Below are positions 26,936 to 35,888 of a stretch of 64,000 nt of DNA, piece after piece. Within the stretch, counting starts at the first letter, position 1; the number at the start of each line of letters is the position of its first letter. Location: assembly GCF_018642165.1 (NCBI RefSeq), contig NZ_JAHHZM010000002.1, positions 372,001 to 436,000 on the forward strand, read 5' to 3'. The notes beneath the pieces are model-generated. The model saw only the letters and a program-made list of their open reading frames with translations. It was not told where the DNA came from and did not search any database. The translations under genes and the position numbers were made by a program. Source of the DNA: Echinicola shivajiensis. Its GTDB lineage: Bacteria; Bacteroidota; Bacteroidia; Cytophagales; Cyclobacteriaceae.

Positions 26936-27970
26936 TTACGGTTTGGAATCAATGATAGCTGTAAAGGGACCAAATTTATGCTGGGATTCGGGAAAACTAT
27001 CAGTGTATGGTCCAAATGGATGGTCAAATGGTTTTTTTGAAATATCTGGCCAATCACCAGATAAATCCATGTTTGGCCTGGGCATGGAGTTTACATATGC
27101 CGCTACGTCCCAAGCTTCTTCATCCGACAAAAAAGGATTTTCATGGTTGATTCCAAAAGGCATATTGGATTTGACAAAAGAAGCAAATCTAGAGAGCCTA
27201 TAAAGTCCAGCTCCTATATTGTAACTGTTTTCTCCATAAAGAGGAGGGTAAAGCCATTCCATACCATTATTGGCTAATTGCCCCTGCCCATTATCTCCGT
27301 GGCAACGGGCACAATAATTTTTATATACTATGGATCCCCTTATTGGGTCTGCAGCTCTATCCAGTGGCTCTAGGGATTTAAGCCCAAAACCTGGCATCAT
27401 TTGCCCCTTTGGAACTTCTTTTCCTACCCATTTCAGGTATGCTACCATGGCTTTCATTTCTCTGCTGTCTTCAGGAAGTTTCTCACCATTTAGGCTCCTT
27501 TCAATACAGTCATTTACCCGTTTTTCAAACCCCTCTACAGTACCAGACCTATTTCTGAGCTTGGGATAGGTAGCCGCAACCTTTCCATAATTGTTGCCAA
27601 ATGGGATTGTTCCTGCCTTGAGGTGACAGTTCTGGCAGTTCATGCCATTGCTGATCTGGAAGGCTTTTCCGTTGGGGCCAAGGTAGACAGAAGTATGGGC
27701 AATTAAATTACGACCATACTTAATCAAGTCTCCTTCAGGTCCCTTTGGGATCGAGCTTGTATCAGGTGCTTGCCAATACTGTAAGTCTGTAGATTCATTG
27801 ACAATCGCTTCATTAAAGTCCTCCTTTGGACCAAAAAGAGGCTTGATTTTGAAGAGTCCCAATTCCTTACTGATAAAAAAAGCACTTGAGCCTAAAACAC
27901 AAACAATCATCAGCTGAACTGCTTTGATTAATTTTCTTAGTAAAGGGACGAATTTATCCTCCTTAGGCAT
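26936..27970 (-). CDS. TsdA-like dihaem cytochrome c (thiosulfate dehydrogenase family)
   Basis: The 344-residue protein has an N-terminal membrane anchor (~residues 15-35) and two haem c sites, CQNCH (112-116) and CARCH (220-224). A Cys155 in RVNDCIERS matches the cysteine axial ligand of haem 1 in thiosulfate dehydrogenase TsdA. Met270 (SNMPFG) lies where the haem 2 ligand is expected. TsdA interconverts thiosulfate and tetrathionate in the periplasm. The TsdA-typical segments MNCQNCHLKAG and GFEKRVNDC support the family call; the actual direction of reaction is not predictable. It is the third gene of a minus-strand unit after a Tat protein and a DsrE-like protein. Confidence 0.8.
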   Translation of the reverse strand: MPKEDKFVPLLRKLIKAVQLMIVCVLGSSAFFISKELGLFKIKPLFGPKEDFNEAIVNESTDLQYWQAPDTSSIPKGPEGDLIKYGRNLIAHTSVYLGPNGKAFQISNGMNCQNCHLKAGTIPFGNNYGKVAATYPKLRNRSGTVEGFEKRVNDCIERSLNGEKLPEDSREMKAMVAYLKWVGKEVPKGQMMPGFGLKSLEPLDRAADPIRGSIVYKNYCARCHGDNGQGQLANNGMEWLYPPLYGENSYNIGAGLYRLSRFASFVKSNMPFGINHENPFLSDEEAWDVAAYVNSMPRPNMDLSGDWPDISKKPFDHPFGPYTDSFPESQHKFGPFTAIIDSKP

Positions 27971-28011
27971 TTTTGCTAAGTTTAATACGCTCTAGGAAAT
28001 GAGGCCATTGT

Positions 28012-28422
28012 CTACGGGATTTCCTTGATATAGCCCCAGCCTTCTTTTTGTTTTTCGACCAGTTCAAGTATCCCATCAGGAACTGTTCCCACTCCAGGCA
28101 ACAACTGGGATTTGTCAATATTATGTCTTTTCATAGTGCCTTCACAGACCTTAATACTTACATTTTTATTCCCTTCAAAAGCCTTGATCTGGTCAGCTAC
28201 TGTAGATTTTTCATTTAAAACCATGGAGATAGCTCCACCGTAGACTACAACTTCGAATTCTGAATTCGGATAAGCTTCAGACATCATTTTTACATGTCTC
28301 ATGGTTGTCTCGTGCGCAGCCTCTTCCTTGCTAGTAAGGTCAAAGGCTATTTTTACTGGAGTGGTTTGTGCCCAAACCCCAATTACCAAAAACATCAGTG
28401 GGATTATAAGAAACTTTTTCAT
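28012..28422 (-). CDS. Exported DsrE/DsrF-like sulfur-carrier-fold protein
   Basis: The 136-residue protein has its start chosen at the ATG at 28422, which gives a clean signal peptide (MKKFLIIPLMFLVIGVWAQ); the longer frame to 28464 overlaps the upstream gene. The DsrE fold is suggested by HVKMMSEAYPNSEFEVVVYG and VSIKVCEGTMKRHNID, where Cys93 occupies the usual position of the sulfur-binding cysteine. A periplasmic DsrE protein next to a TsdA cytochrome points to handling of reduced sulfur. It starts 17 bases after the upstream Tat gene and ends 41 bases before tsdA. Confidence 0.72.
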   Translation of the reverse strand: MKKFLIIPLMFLVIGVWAQTTPVKIAFDLTSKEEAAHETTMRHVKMMSEAYPNSEFEVVVYGGAISMVLNEKSTVADQIKAFEGNKNVSIKVCEGTMKRHNIDKSQLLPGVGTVPDGILELVEKQKEGWGYIKEIP

Positions 28423-28438
28423 GACTTTGTCTTTATGA

Positions 28439-29116
28439 TCAACCTCCAGCATAGATATATCCACATTTGTGTTCTTGTGCTCTTCCCAAGGCCCAAACCC
28501 CAGAAGGAACCACTTGAATATGTGGTAATACTCCTGCTATCCATTCTTCTTTTACTGCTGCTGGATCCATTTCCATTTTTTGTGCTATCATGCTGCTGTA
28601 AACAGTTATAGCCAAATCGCATACACATATCATTACGCCTCTCTCTATTTGGCGCTCTAAACCATCAATTCCAGGCATGGGATAATCTCCGTCTTTTGGT
28701 TGATAATAAGGATTCCTTATTGCTGGAGCTCCGGTGGTGTTGTCTGTGATCTCAAAGGTTTCACCAAATTTATACTTTTCCCAAAGCTCATCTTTCATGG
28801 CAAAGGGAATGGCATTATGTCTAAGGACAATAACAGCTGTCATGTCTTTATCCGGGGTGCCTGTTTGATTGTTGGTAAGGTAAAAGGCCCAAGACCAAAT
28901 AAAAGGAAAACCTTTGTGAGGTTCTGGAGCGTCATAAACTACTCGGTGAGTGCCTTTTACTTCCTTAAACCATTCGTCGGAGTCTTTGAATAATTTAGGA
29001 TTACCAGTACCAGAAACAGGTTGCCCCATCAATGGTACGGCCACCGTGGAAAGTGTGGCTGTTGTCGCCAGAGTGCCTAGAAACTTTCTTCTAGATTTGA
29101 GTTGTATTGAATTCAT
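28439..29116 (-). CDS. Tat-exported protein, probably DsrE-like, of the sulfur cluster
   Basis: The 225-residue protein starts at 29116 so that it begins MNSIQLKSRRKFLG, with a twin-arginine motif and a hydrophobic stretch ending VAVPLMG. The mature part contains DMTAVIVLRHNAIPFAMKDELW, ERGVMICVCDLAITVYS (paired cysteines) and VVPSGVWALGRAQEHKC, which resemble the strands and cysteine loop of a DsrE-type domain. The exact family is uncertain. Tat export suggests folding or cofactor loading before secretion. It is the first gene of the Tat-DsrE-TsdA unit. Confidence 0.65.
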   Translation of the reverse strand: MNSIQLKSRRKFLGTLATTATLSTVAVPLMGQPVSGTGNPKLFKDSDEWFKEVKGTHRVVYDAPEPHKGFPFIWSWAFYLTNNQTGTPDKDMTAVIVLRHNAIPFAMKDELWEKYKFGETFEITDNTTGAPAIRNPYYQPKDGDYPMPGIDGLERQIERGVMICVCDLAITVYSSMIAQKMEMDPAAVKEEWIAGVLPHIQVVPSGVWALGRAQEHKCGYIYAGG

Positions 29117-29554
29117 GATTTTTTTAGTTTGGGTAATTGGAAATCTTATGGTGCATGGACACTTCATATGGTTTTACCGATTTTGGTGTCCTTTTTTAAA
29201 AGCTCGATTTTACTCGGCTATACCGATGTCTTGTAAAATATTATTGAAAAGTTTAACTAAAATTACACCCTTCCTATTAGTTTGTCTATCGCTAATGATT
29301 CAAATAATAGCAATAACTGTTCAATATCAGTTGGTTACTGTTCTTAAGGAAGCAGGTTTTCGGTTATGATGTTTTTTGTAAAAACCAATTTGGTGATGGA
29401 TTTGAGCGTATTATTTTTTTTTAATCTTTTTGGGCAGGTTTTATTAGGTTAGTAATGCCTGCCGTTCTGTTCTGTATTGCATATATGAAATACTTGAATT
29501 GTTCTTTCTTTTACCTATTTTTAAAGATTGTTAACCTAAAAAATTGATTAATAA
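29117..29554. other. Divergent intergenic region, sulfur cluster / sulfatase
   Basis: The 438 bases are AT-rich with no supportable gene. They must hold the leftward promoter of the Tat-DsrE-TsdA unit and the rightward promoter of the sulfatase. No operator motif is recognised. Confidence 0.6.
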
Positions 29555-31159
29555 ATGACAGTTGAAACAATTTTTACTGGAAAAAGAATAAGCAATTTAT
29601 TGCTTAGCCTTGGTTTTTTAGGAGCCTTGGCCTCCTGTAAGGCCCCAGAGAAGGAATCTGAAAGCCCAAAAAGACCCAATATTATTTTCATCATGTCTGA
29701 TGATCATGCTTATCAAGCGATAAGTGCATATGGATCGGAGCTGATTGAGACCCCAAATATTGATAGAATTGCAAATGAAGGGATGCTTTTTGAAAATGCT
29801 TTTGTGAGTAATTCCATTTGTGCACCAAGTAGGGCAGTAATACTCACTGGAAAACATAGTCATATTAATGGTTTGGTAGATAATGCGGTGAAATTTGACA
29901 GTACACAGGTTACCTATCCAAAGATACTAAGGGAGAATGGGTACCAAACAGCCATGATCGGTAAATGGCATTTGAAGACCCAACCTACAGGCTTTGATTA
30001 TTGGAAAGTGCTTCCTGGACAGGGACATTATTATAATCCTGAGTTTAGAACCAAAGAGGGAATAGTATTGGATTCAGGTTATGTTACCGATTTGATTACT
30101 GATTTTGCGATTGAGTGGTTGGATGAAGCTAAAGAAAATGGGAGCCCTTTTATGCTGATGTACCAGCATAAGGCTCCGCATAGGGAATGGCTGCCAACTG
30201 AGGAAAATTTCAGGGAGTACACTCAAAAGGAATTCCCAGAGCCTGCAAGTTTGTTTGATGATTACAAAGGCATGGGACGTGCAGCTAAGGAGGCAGAAAT
30301 GAGAATTTCTACACATATGGGATTAACAAATGACAGTAAAATACATCCTGATATTGTAGAAAGAATGGGGCATAAAGATTTTATTGATTGGTATTCTTAC
30401 GCTTATCATGGCAACTTGGACAGGATGAGTAAATCTCAAAGAGCGGCCTGGGAAGAAGTATATGGGCCTATCAATGAGGATTTTGAAAAAGCAGACCTGA
30501 AGGGAGATGAACTTACCAAATGGAAATATCAGCGATATATGCAGGATTATTTGGCGAGTATAGAATCTGTGGATGAGAATGTAGGTAGACTATTAGACTA
30601 TTTGGAAGAAAATGGTTTGGCGGAGAATACCATAATTATCTATACATCTGATCAAGGATTCTATTTAGGAGAGCATGGATGGTTCGACAAAAGATTTATG
30701 TATGAGGAGTCTTTCAGAACGCCATTGATGATTAAATGGCCAGGAGTAATCAAGGCGGGAAGTAAGAATAGGGATTTAGTGCAAAACTTGGATTTTGCTG
30801 AGACCATGTTAGATGCTGCAGGAGTGGCAATTCCTGATGAAATGCAAGGGTTGAGCATGCTGCCTTTATTGAAGGGAGAAAAGGTGGAATGGAGAGATGC
30901 TCTTTATTATCACTATTATGAATATCCAGGTATCCATGCGGTGAAGAGACATAATGGTGTTAGAACTGACCGCTACAAACTGATACATTTTTATTATGAT
31001 ATTGATGAGTGGGAGTTATATGATCTTCAGGAAGATCCTCATGAAATGAATAATGTGTATGATGATCCTGCTTATTCGGAAGTAAAGGAAAACATGCACA
31101 AAAAGTTAGAAGATCTTATGAAGCAGTATAAAGACGAAGTAGTGATACCTTCAAATTAA
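29555..31159 (+). CDS. Type I sulfatase (arylsulfatase family), lipoprotein
   Basis: The 534-residue protein has lipobox LASC (Cys28). The sulfatase core is clear: IIFIMSDDHAYQ (metal Asp49/Asp50), CAPSR at 89-93 (Cys89 becomes formylglycine in the C-x-P-S-R consensus), GKWHLK, and the C-terminal YTSDQGFYLGEHGW and DLQEDPHEMNN blocks. It needs a formylglycine-generating enzyme or anaerobic maturase, not seen here. The substrate is probably a sulfated polysaccharide; it stands alone and has no glycoside hydrolase beside it. A terminator follows at 31183. Confidence 0.93.
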   Translation: MTVETIFTGKRISNLLLSLGFLGALASCKAPEKESESPKRPNIIFIMSDDHAYQAISAYGSELIETPNIDRIANEGMLFENAFVSNSICAPSRAVILTGKHSHINGLVDNAVKFDSTQVTYPKILRENGYQTAMIGKWHLKTQPTGFDYWKVLPGQGHYYNPEFRTKEGIVLDSGYVTDLITDFAIEWLDEAKENGSPFMLMYQHKAPHREWLPTEENFREYTQKEFPEPASLFDDYKGMGRAAKEAEMRISTHMGLTNDSKIHPDIVERMGHKDFIDWYSYAYHGNLDRMSKSQRAAWEEVYGPINEDFEKADLKGDELTKWKYQRYMQDYLASIESVDENVGRLLDYLEENGLAENTIIIYTSDQGFYLGEHGWFDKRFMYEESFRTPLMIKWPGVIKAGSKNRDLVQNLDFAETMLDAAGVAIPDEMQGLSMLPLLKGEKVEWRDALYYHYYEYPGIHAVKRHNGVRTDRYKLIHFYYDIDEWELYDLQEDPHEMNNVYDDPAYSEVKENMHKKLEDLMKQYKDEVVIPSN

Positions 31160-31182
31160 TGTACGCAATAACAATAATTATG

Positions 31183-31217
31183 ATGCCTTGGTGATTTTTT
31201 ATTGCCAGGGCATTTTA
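31183..31217 (+). terminator. Terminator after the sulfatase
   Basis: The stem ATGCCTTGG/CCAGGGCAT (31183-31191 with 31205-31213, one wobble pair) is followed by TTTTAATT. Confidence 0.55.
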
Positions 31218-31331
31218 ATTGAATAAAAGTGATAATTTTTTTAAAGTTTTATCTTCCTCAGGAAGAGGGTGTTCTGGAATATAGTATTTTTACAATCTAA
31301 GACCATACCTTTTAATCAATGTTGGTTTCTT

Positions 31332-33524
31332 ATGAAGAAGGTACTTATAATATCCTTGGTATCAATTGCTGGCATCTATTTTTTGCTATATATATCACCG
31401 TATTTTATTCGGAATCATTTTAATAAAAACGCTGAAGAATATATTGGCAGAAAGGCCTTTATGAAAGACCTCTCATTTAATCCATTTACAGGTGGGATTA
31501 CCTCTGCTCAAATGGCAGTTTTTGAAAAGGAGGATTCCTCGGCTTTTGCGGGGTATGGAAATCTGTATGCCAATATCAACTTTTTGAAGCTTGTGACAGG
31601 TAGGGTCCAGTTTGAGGAAGTGCGATTGGACAGTCCTTTTGTTCATGTGATTTATGATTTGGGCGTTTTTAATTTTGATGATTTGATACCCAGCGAAGAC
31701 AGTGTTCAATCAAGTGATGAAAAATCGGACATTCAATTTGAAATTCTCAATTTCCAAATGAATAAAGGACTGGCTACTTATTTTGATAAGGGACTGGATC
31801 ATGAGGTAGATATGAAAGATCTATCATTGACACTGCCACGGTTTGCCTATGACAGTGAGTTGGCAAATATGGATATAAAGTTGATCGTCAATGAAACCGG
31901 CCAGCTGGCCATCAAAAATGATTATTATCCCAATGAAGACAGATTTGAATCACTAATTTCTGTTAGGGGACTTAATTTGGATATAATAGAACCTTATTTA
32001 GGGGATTATATAGTAGCTGAGGACTTTGAAGGATATTCTGGTGGCGATGTTAAAATTTCAGGTACTTTAGGTGAAGTCTCTCAACTAAATGTTTCTGGAA
32101 ATGCCTGGGTTACTCATCTGATTTTGAAGGATACTGCTACCATGCCGATTTTTCAGGCCGATTCTGTATTGGTATCTCTAAATGATATTAATGTGTTTGA
32201 AGAAAAATATGAGCTAAGAAGGGTTTTTGCAGATGGTATGAGGATTCGGTTTGACATGTTTGATAGCACTAATAATATGATGGTACTTTTTGATCCACTT
32301 TTAGAAAGTGAGGAAGGCGCCAGCAATGATATTCCTGCTGACACTGTGCCTACTGAAGTAAGTTATTTTTATAGCATTGATACTTTTTTAATAGTAAATA
32401 GTGAGATTAAATATCGGGATTATGCCTTGGATGAATATTTCGAATATAATATTTCGTCCATCACGGCATTAGCTGACAATATCAGATCTGATAGTTCACA
32501 GGCTAAGATTGGCAGCTCAGGGATTTTGAATGTCAAAGGAAAGTATAATGCTAACTTAATTTTCAATCCGCAAGTACCTCTTGATTTTTCTCTGGATTTT
32601 GATGTGAAGGGATTCGAGATGGAAGATCTAAGTCCCTTTAGTTTGACTTATGCCGGCCACCCTATTTTTAAAGGGGATTTGGTTTATAGCGGGAAGACTT
32701 CTGTCAAAGGAGGGGTAATGGACAGCAAAAATAAGATTACCGTGTATGAATTAGAAGTAGGTGACCGGGTTTCTAAAAATGTGCTTTATGTCCTTCCCTT
32801 GAAGTTTGGCGTCTTTTTACTGAAAGACAAAAATGGAGTGGTAAACCTGGACTTGGCAATGGGAGGCAATCTATATGATCCAGAATTTGAAGTTTGGCCT
32901 TTAGTCTGGCAAATAATTAAACAAAATCTGGACAAAGTTGTGGCTGCTCCAGGTAAATTATTGGCCAATATGTTTGGAATGAAAGAGGAAGATATTCGAT
33001 ATATAGCTTTTGAGCCTTTGGATAGCCTTGCACGAGAAGAACAGACTCATTCATTGGATGTTTTACTGGAATTAATGAATAAGAAACCAGGTTTATCTGT
33101 GGAATTAGCCTATTTCGAGCCTGATCAAATTGAGTCCAGCCATTTTGCAGTACAGGAGGCTAAGGCAAAATATATCCATGATAAATTAAATTTGGAGAAT
33201 GGGGATGATGACATGAATATTGTAGCCGATGATGATATTCATTTTACAAATTTCATGAAAGAACAGTTGCTTTTGCTTAATCCTGAAATGGATAGTACCG
33301 CCCTGAATATGCCTAGTGACAGTTTGGCGATTAAATTAATAGGAATGGAAAATGTCTTGCCCATGGCTATGCACTTGGAAGACATTAGAAAAAATCAAAT
33401 TGAGGAATATCTAAACTCGATAGACAGTACAATGGTACACAATTTTACTTTTGTTGAATTGGAGAATTTGCCCGACTTTCCAGTTGAAAAGAGTGGCTTC
33501 GTGATTAGTTTTGGAGTTGAATAA
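31332..33524 (+). CDS. DUF748 / AsmA-like inner-membrane-anchored protein
   Basis: The 730-residue protein starts at the ATG at 31332, which gives MKKVLIISLVSIAGIYFLLY, a single N-terminal membrane anchor; the open frame extends 21 residues upstream without signal character. The long periplasmic part is built of AsmA/DUF748-type beta-strand repeats (FNPFTGGITSAQMAVFE, VRLDSPFVHVIYDLGVFNFDDL, IKYRDYALDEYFEY). The family is linked to lipid or envelope transport between membranes. It is a single-gene unit. Confidence 0.8.
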   Translation: MKKVLIISLVSIAGIYFLLYISPYFIRNHFNKNAEEYIGRKAFMKDLSFNPFTGGITSAQMAVFEKEDSSAFAGYGNLYANINFLKLVTGRVQFEEVRLDSPFVHVIYDLGVFNFDDLIPSEDSVQSSDEKSDIQFEILNFQMNKGLATYFDKGLDHEVDMKDLSLTLPRFAYDSELANMDIKLIVNETGQLAIKNDYYPNEDRFESLISVRGLNLDIIEPYLGDYIVAEDFEGYSGGDVKISGTLGEVSQLNVSGNAWVTHLILKDTATMPIFQADSVLVSLNDINVFEEKYELRRVFADGMRIRFDMFDSTNNMMVLFDPLLESEEGASNDIPADTVPTEVSYFYSIDTFLIVNSEIKYRDYALDEYFEYNISSITALADNIRSDSSQAKIGSSGILNVKGKYNANLIFNPQVPLDFSLDFDVKGFEMEDLSPFSLTYAGHPIFKGDLVYSGKTSVKGGVMDSKNKITVYELEVGDRVSKNVLYVLPLKFGVFLLKDKNGVVNLDLAMGGNLYDPEFEVWPLVWQIIKQNLDKVVAAPGKLLANMFGMKEEDIRYIAFEPLDSLAREEQTHSLDVLLELMNKKPGLSVELAYFEPDQIESSHFAVQEAKAKYIHDKLNLENGDDDMNIVADDDIHFTNFMKEQLLLLNPEMDSTALNMPSDSLAIKLIGMENVLPMAMHLEDIRKNQIEEYLNSIDSTMVHNFTFVELENLPDFPVEKSGFVISFGVE

Positions 33525-34075
33525 GTTGGTTTATGTAATCTTATAATTTGAATCGATTTACATTTTCGGCTTGCCTTTGAGGGGCTGTTTTTTTCAAATT
33601 GCCCAGAGATAATTGAGAGGTTAACTACATGGGAGATTGAATGTTTTTTAGTCATTATCCATAATGATTAAATCTTGATTTTATGAGTTATTGGAAATAT
33701 CTTTTTATTAATTGAGAAAAGAGTTTTGGGTCAGTATTCCCTATATAATTAGTTTTTATGTATATCCGCAATTGCACCAGTAAATATTAAAAGTGAATCG
33801 AAACGATCCTTTTGATGAAAGTATCAATTGCTTCGGTCTCCATACTTCAGTCTTCCGACCACTTGAGCAAAGGATTTATGGTTACTGGCATCATAGCGGA
33901 TAATCAGATTAATTTTTTCTTTATTGATCCAGTCCTAAAATGATTTGGTAAAATGATCAAATGTGCCAAGAATTATAATTATTGATTTAAAATATGATAC
34001 AAAAGATAAGTTTTGAGGTGGAATTTTGTAAATAGACTATGGTAAAATGTTTGTTTTCTAAACTTTATTTTAGCT
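33525..34075. other. 551-bp gap without a convincing gene
   Basis: No frame is long enough. A short minus-strand stretch at about 33827-33934 (containing INLIIRYDASNHKSFAQVVG) looks protein-like but is closed by stops on both sides, so it may be a gene remnant of unknown origin. A GAATCGATTTAC sequence at 33550-33561 resembles the LacI operators but is not placed before a gene of those loci. Confidence 0.45.
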
Positions 34076-34735
34076 ATGAAAAGGGTATTTGCAATTGTAA
34101 TCATGTTTCTTCTTCTTTCAAGTTCATCTTTTGCTCAAGAAGGGGGGATCCGGTTAAACTTATATGGAAATTTTGTTTTTGCAGATAAATTTGATTCCTA
34201 TTATGACAGGGGGAATGGATATTTTTATTCAGGCAGGATCGAAGAAGGATTTCAATGGGGTGGAGGATTGGAATATATGGTCAACCCGATTTTTGGGGTT
34301 GAACTGATGTATTTGAGACAGGATACCAATAGTCCTACACGCTACCGTTTCGTAGCAGGCCCGGAAGAATTTACAAATTTTGATTTGGCCATAAATTATG
34401 TCCTGATTAATCCCACTAGATATTTTAGGACGCCAGGAAGTCCTTTTGAAGCATACGGAGGTTTTCAGATAGGCGGAGTATTTGCTAACCTTACTAACCC
34501 CGATAATGGCAGAGATGATACGGCGACCAAATTGGCTGTGGGACTTAGGGGAGGAGGAATATACTGGGCAAGTGATTATGTTGGGATAAAAGCCCAGGCC
34601 CAATTTATTTCAGTAGTTCAGTCAGTTGGAGGCGGTTTTTACTTTGGAACAGGAGGTTCAGGTGTTGGCGTAAGCAGTTATTCAAGTATTTTTCAATTTG
34701 GCCTTGGTCTAGGGGTTGCGTTGAAACTGAATTAA
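34076..34735 (+). CDS. Small outer-membrane beta-barrel protein, function unknown
   Basis: The 219-residue protein has a signal peptide (MKRVFAIVIMFLLLSSSSFAQ) followed by alternating amphipathic strands rich in Tyr, Phe and Gly (IRLNLYGNFVFADKF, FQWGGGLEYMVNPIFGVELMYLR, SIFQFGLGLGVALKLN). This is typical of 8- to 10-stranded outer-membrane barrels. It ends in a short C-terminal strand. No specific family is recognised. A weak stem-loop (34737-34771) follows the gene. Confidence 0.7.
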   Translation: MKRVFAIVIMFLLLSSSSFAQEGGIRLNLYGNFVFADKFDSYYDRGNGYFYSGRIEEGFQWGGGLEYMVNPIFGVELMYLRQDTNSPTRYRFVAGPEEFTNFDLAINYVLINPTRYFRTPGSPFEAYGGFQIGGVFANLTNPDNGRDDTATKLAVGLRGGGIYWASDYVGIKAQAQFISVVQSVGGGFYFGTGGSGVGVSSYSSIFQFGLGLGVALKLN

Positions 34736-35001
34736 CAGTGGAAAAGCCTTTCTAAAGAAATTTTTCCACACTGATTTTAAGGAATGAGCTTATGGTAATG
34801 TTATTTGATTGCGTTAAAAAGCATTTTGAAGTATTTAAAATGTTTTTTATTTTGATTTGAATTTGTGATTATACTTTTCTGGAGCATTATATTTCTATTG
34901 TGATTGGGTCAATGTAGTTTATTATTTGGCTTATTGGTTTTTTGAATAAATCTATAGTAATCATAAATGGAATTTTTGATTTACATAAACCACAAAATAA
35001 G

Positions 35002-35688
35002 ATGAAAAACTTTATTGCTGAATTTATTGGGACCTTCTGGTTAGTATTGGGAGGCTGTGGCAGTGCTGTATTGGCTGCTGGTATTCCTGGTGTAGGAATT
35101 GGTTACGCAGGAGTTGCCTTGGCGTTTGGGCTTACTGTTTTGACGATGGTGTATGCGATCGGCCATATTTCAGGATGCCACCTTAATCCAGCAGTTTCTT
35201 TGGGGCTATGGGCAGGAGGCAGATTCCCTTCCAAGGATCTGTTGCCCTATATCTTCGCTCAGGTTTTAGGCGGAATTGCTGGGGCAGGGATATTGTATCT
35301 GATCGCTTCTGACCAAGCAGGGTTTGAATTAGGAGGTTTTGCTGCCAATGGTTATGGAGAGCATTCACCTCATGGGTACGGAATGACAGCTGCTTTGATT
35401 ACTGAAATTGTGATGACCTTTATTTTCCTAATAGTCATCATGGGCGCTACTCATCCCAAGGCACCAAAATACCTCGCTGGTGTAGCCATTGGATTGTGTT
35501 TGACCTTAATCCATTTGATAAGCATACCGGTAACCAATACTTCTGTAAATCCAGCTAGAAGTACCAGTCAAGCTATTTTTGTACAGGACTGGGCAATCGG
35601 ACAACTTTGGCTGTTTTGGTTGGCGCCTATTATTGGGGCTATTTTGGCTGGGTGGGTTTATAAGGCCTTATTGCCAACAGAAGAATAG
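35002..35688 (+). CDS. aqpZ: Aquaporin Z-type water channel
   Basis: The 228-residue integral membrane protein has both NPA boxes, HLNPAVSLG (62-64) and [11 protein letters not shown] (183-185), and extensive similarity to E. coli AqpZ ([61 protein letters not shown]). The ATG at 35002 matches the family start; a TTG at 34942 would add 20 residues without similarity. It carries out osmotic water flux across the inner membrane. It is monocistronic, with a good terminator at 35725. Confidence 0.96.
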   Translation: MKNFIAEFIGTFWLVLGGCGSAVLAAGIPGVGIGYAGVALAFGLTVLTMVYAIGHISGCHLNPAVSLGLWAGGRFPSKDLLPYIFAQVLGGIAGAGILYLIASDQAGFELGGFAANGYGEHSPHGYGMTAALITEIVMTFIFLIVIMGATHPKAPKYLAGVAIGLCLTLIHLISIPVTNTSVNPARSTSQAIFVQDWAIGQLWLFWLAPIIGAILAGWVYKALLPTEE

Positions 35689-35724
35689 GCCTTTTCTTTC
35701 TTTGAAAGAACTTGATGTTTTTTG

Positions 35725-35755
35725 AGCCCTGGAATTTGTTTCAGGGCTTTTTTGT
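35725..35755 (+). terminator. Terminator after aqpZ
   Basis: The stem AGCCCTG/CAGGGCT (35725-35731 with 35742-35748) is followed by a T-run. Confidence 0.8.
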
Positions 35756-35888
35756 GCTTTTTTTCCAAAGAAGCTGGAAAAGTGGCCATAGTTTTAATAA
35801 AAAAATGGTTCACAAAAGGAATTGGGTAAATCTTCCTTATTAATTTAGTTTGATTATGCTATCAATAAACTTTTAATGATCATTTAAT

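Noticed and set aside
26901-27569. Plus-strand open frames over the TsdA gene
   Set aside because: They are antisense shadows; the minus-strand frame has two haem motifs and all TsdA ligands.
29117-29167. Longer start for the Tat protein gene
   Set aside because: It would bury the twin-arginine motif 24 residues from the N-terminus; the ATG at 29116 gives a normal Tat leader.
33550-33561. GAATCGATTTAC resembling the LacI operators
   Set aside because: The flanks do not match either motif and it lies downstream of the DUF748 gene, not before a uronate gene.
33827-33934. Protein-like minus-strand stretch of about 36 codons
   Set aside because: It is closed by stops at both ends and the family is not recognisable; kept only as a possible remnant in the gap entry.
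34942-35001. N-terminal extension of AqpZ from a TTG codon
   Set aside because: AqpZ similarity begins at the ATG at 35002 and the extension has no membrane or family character.
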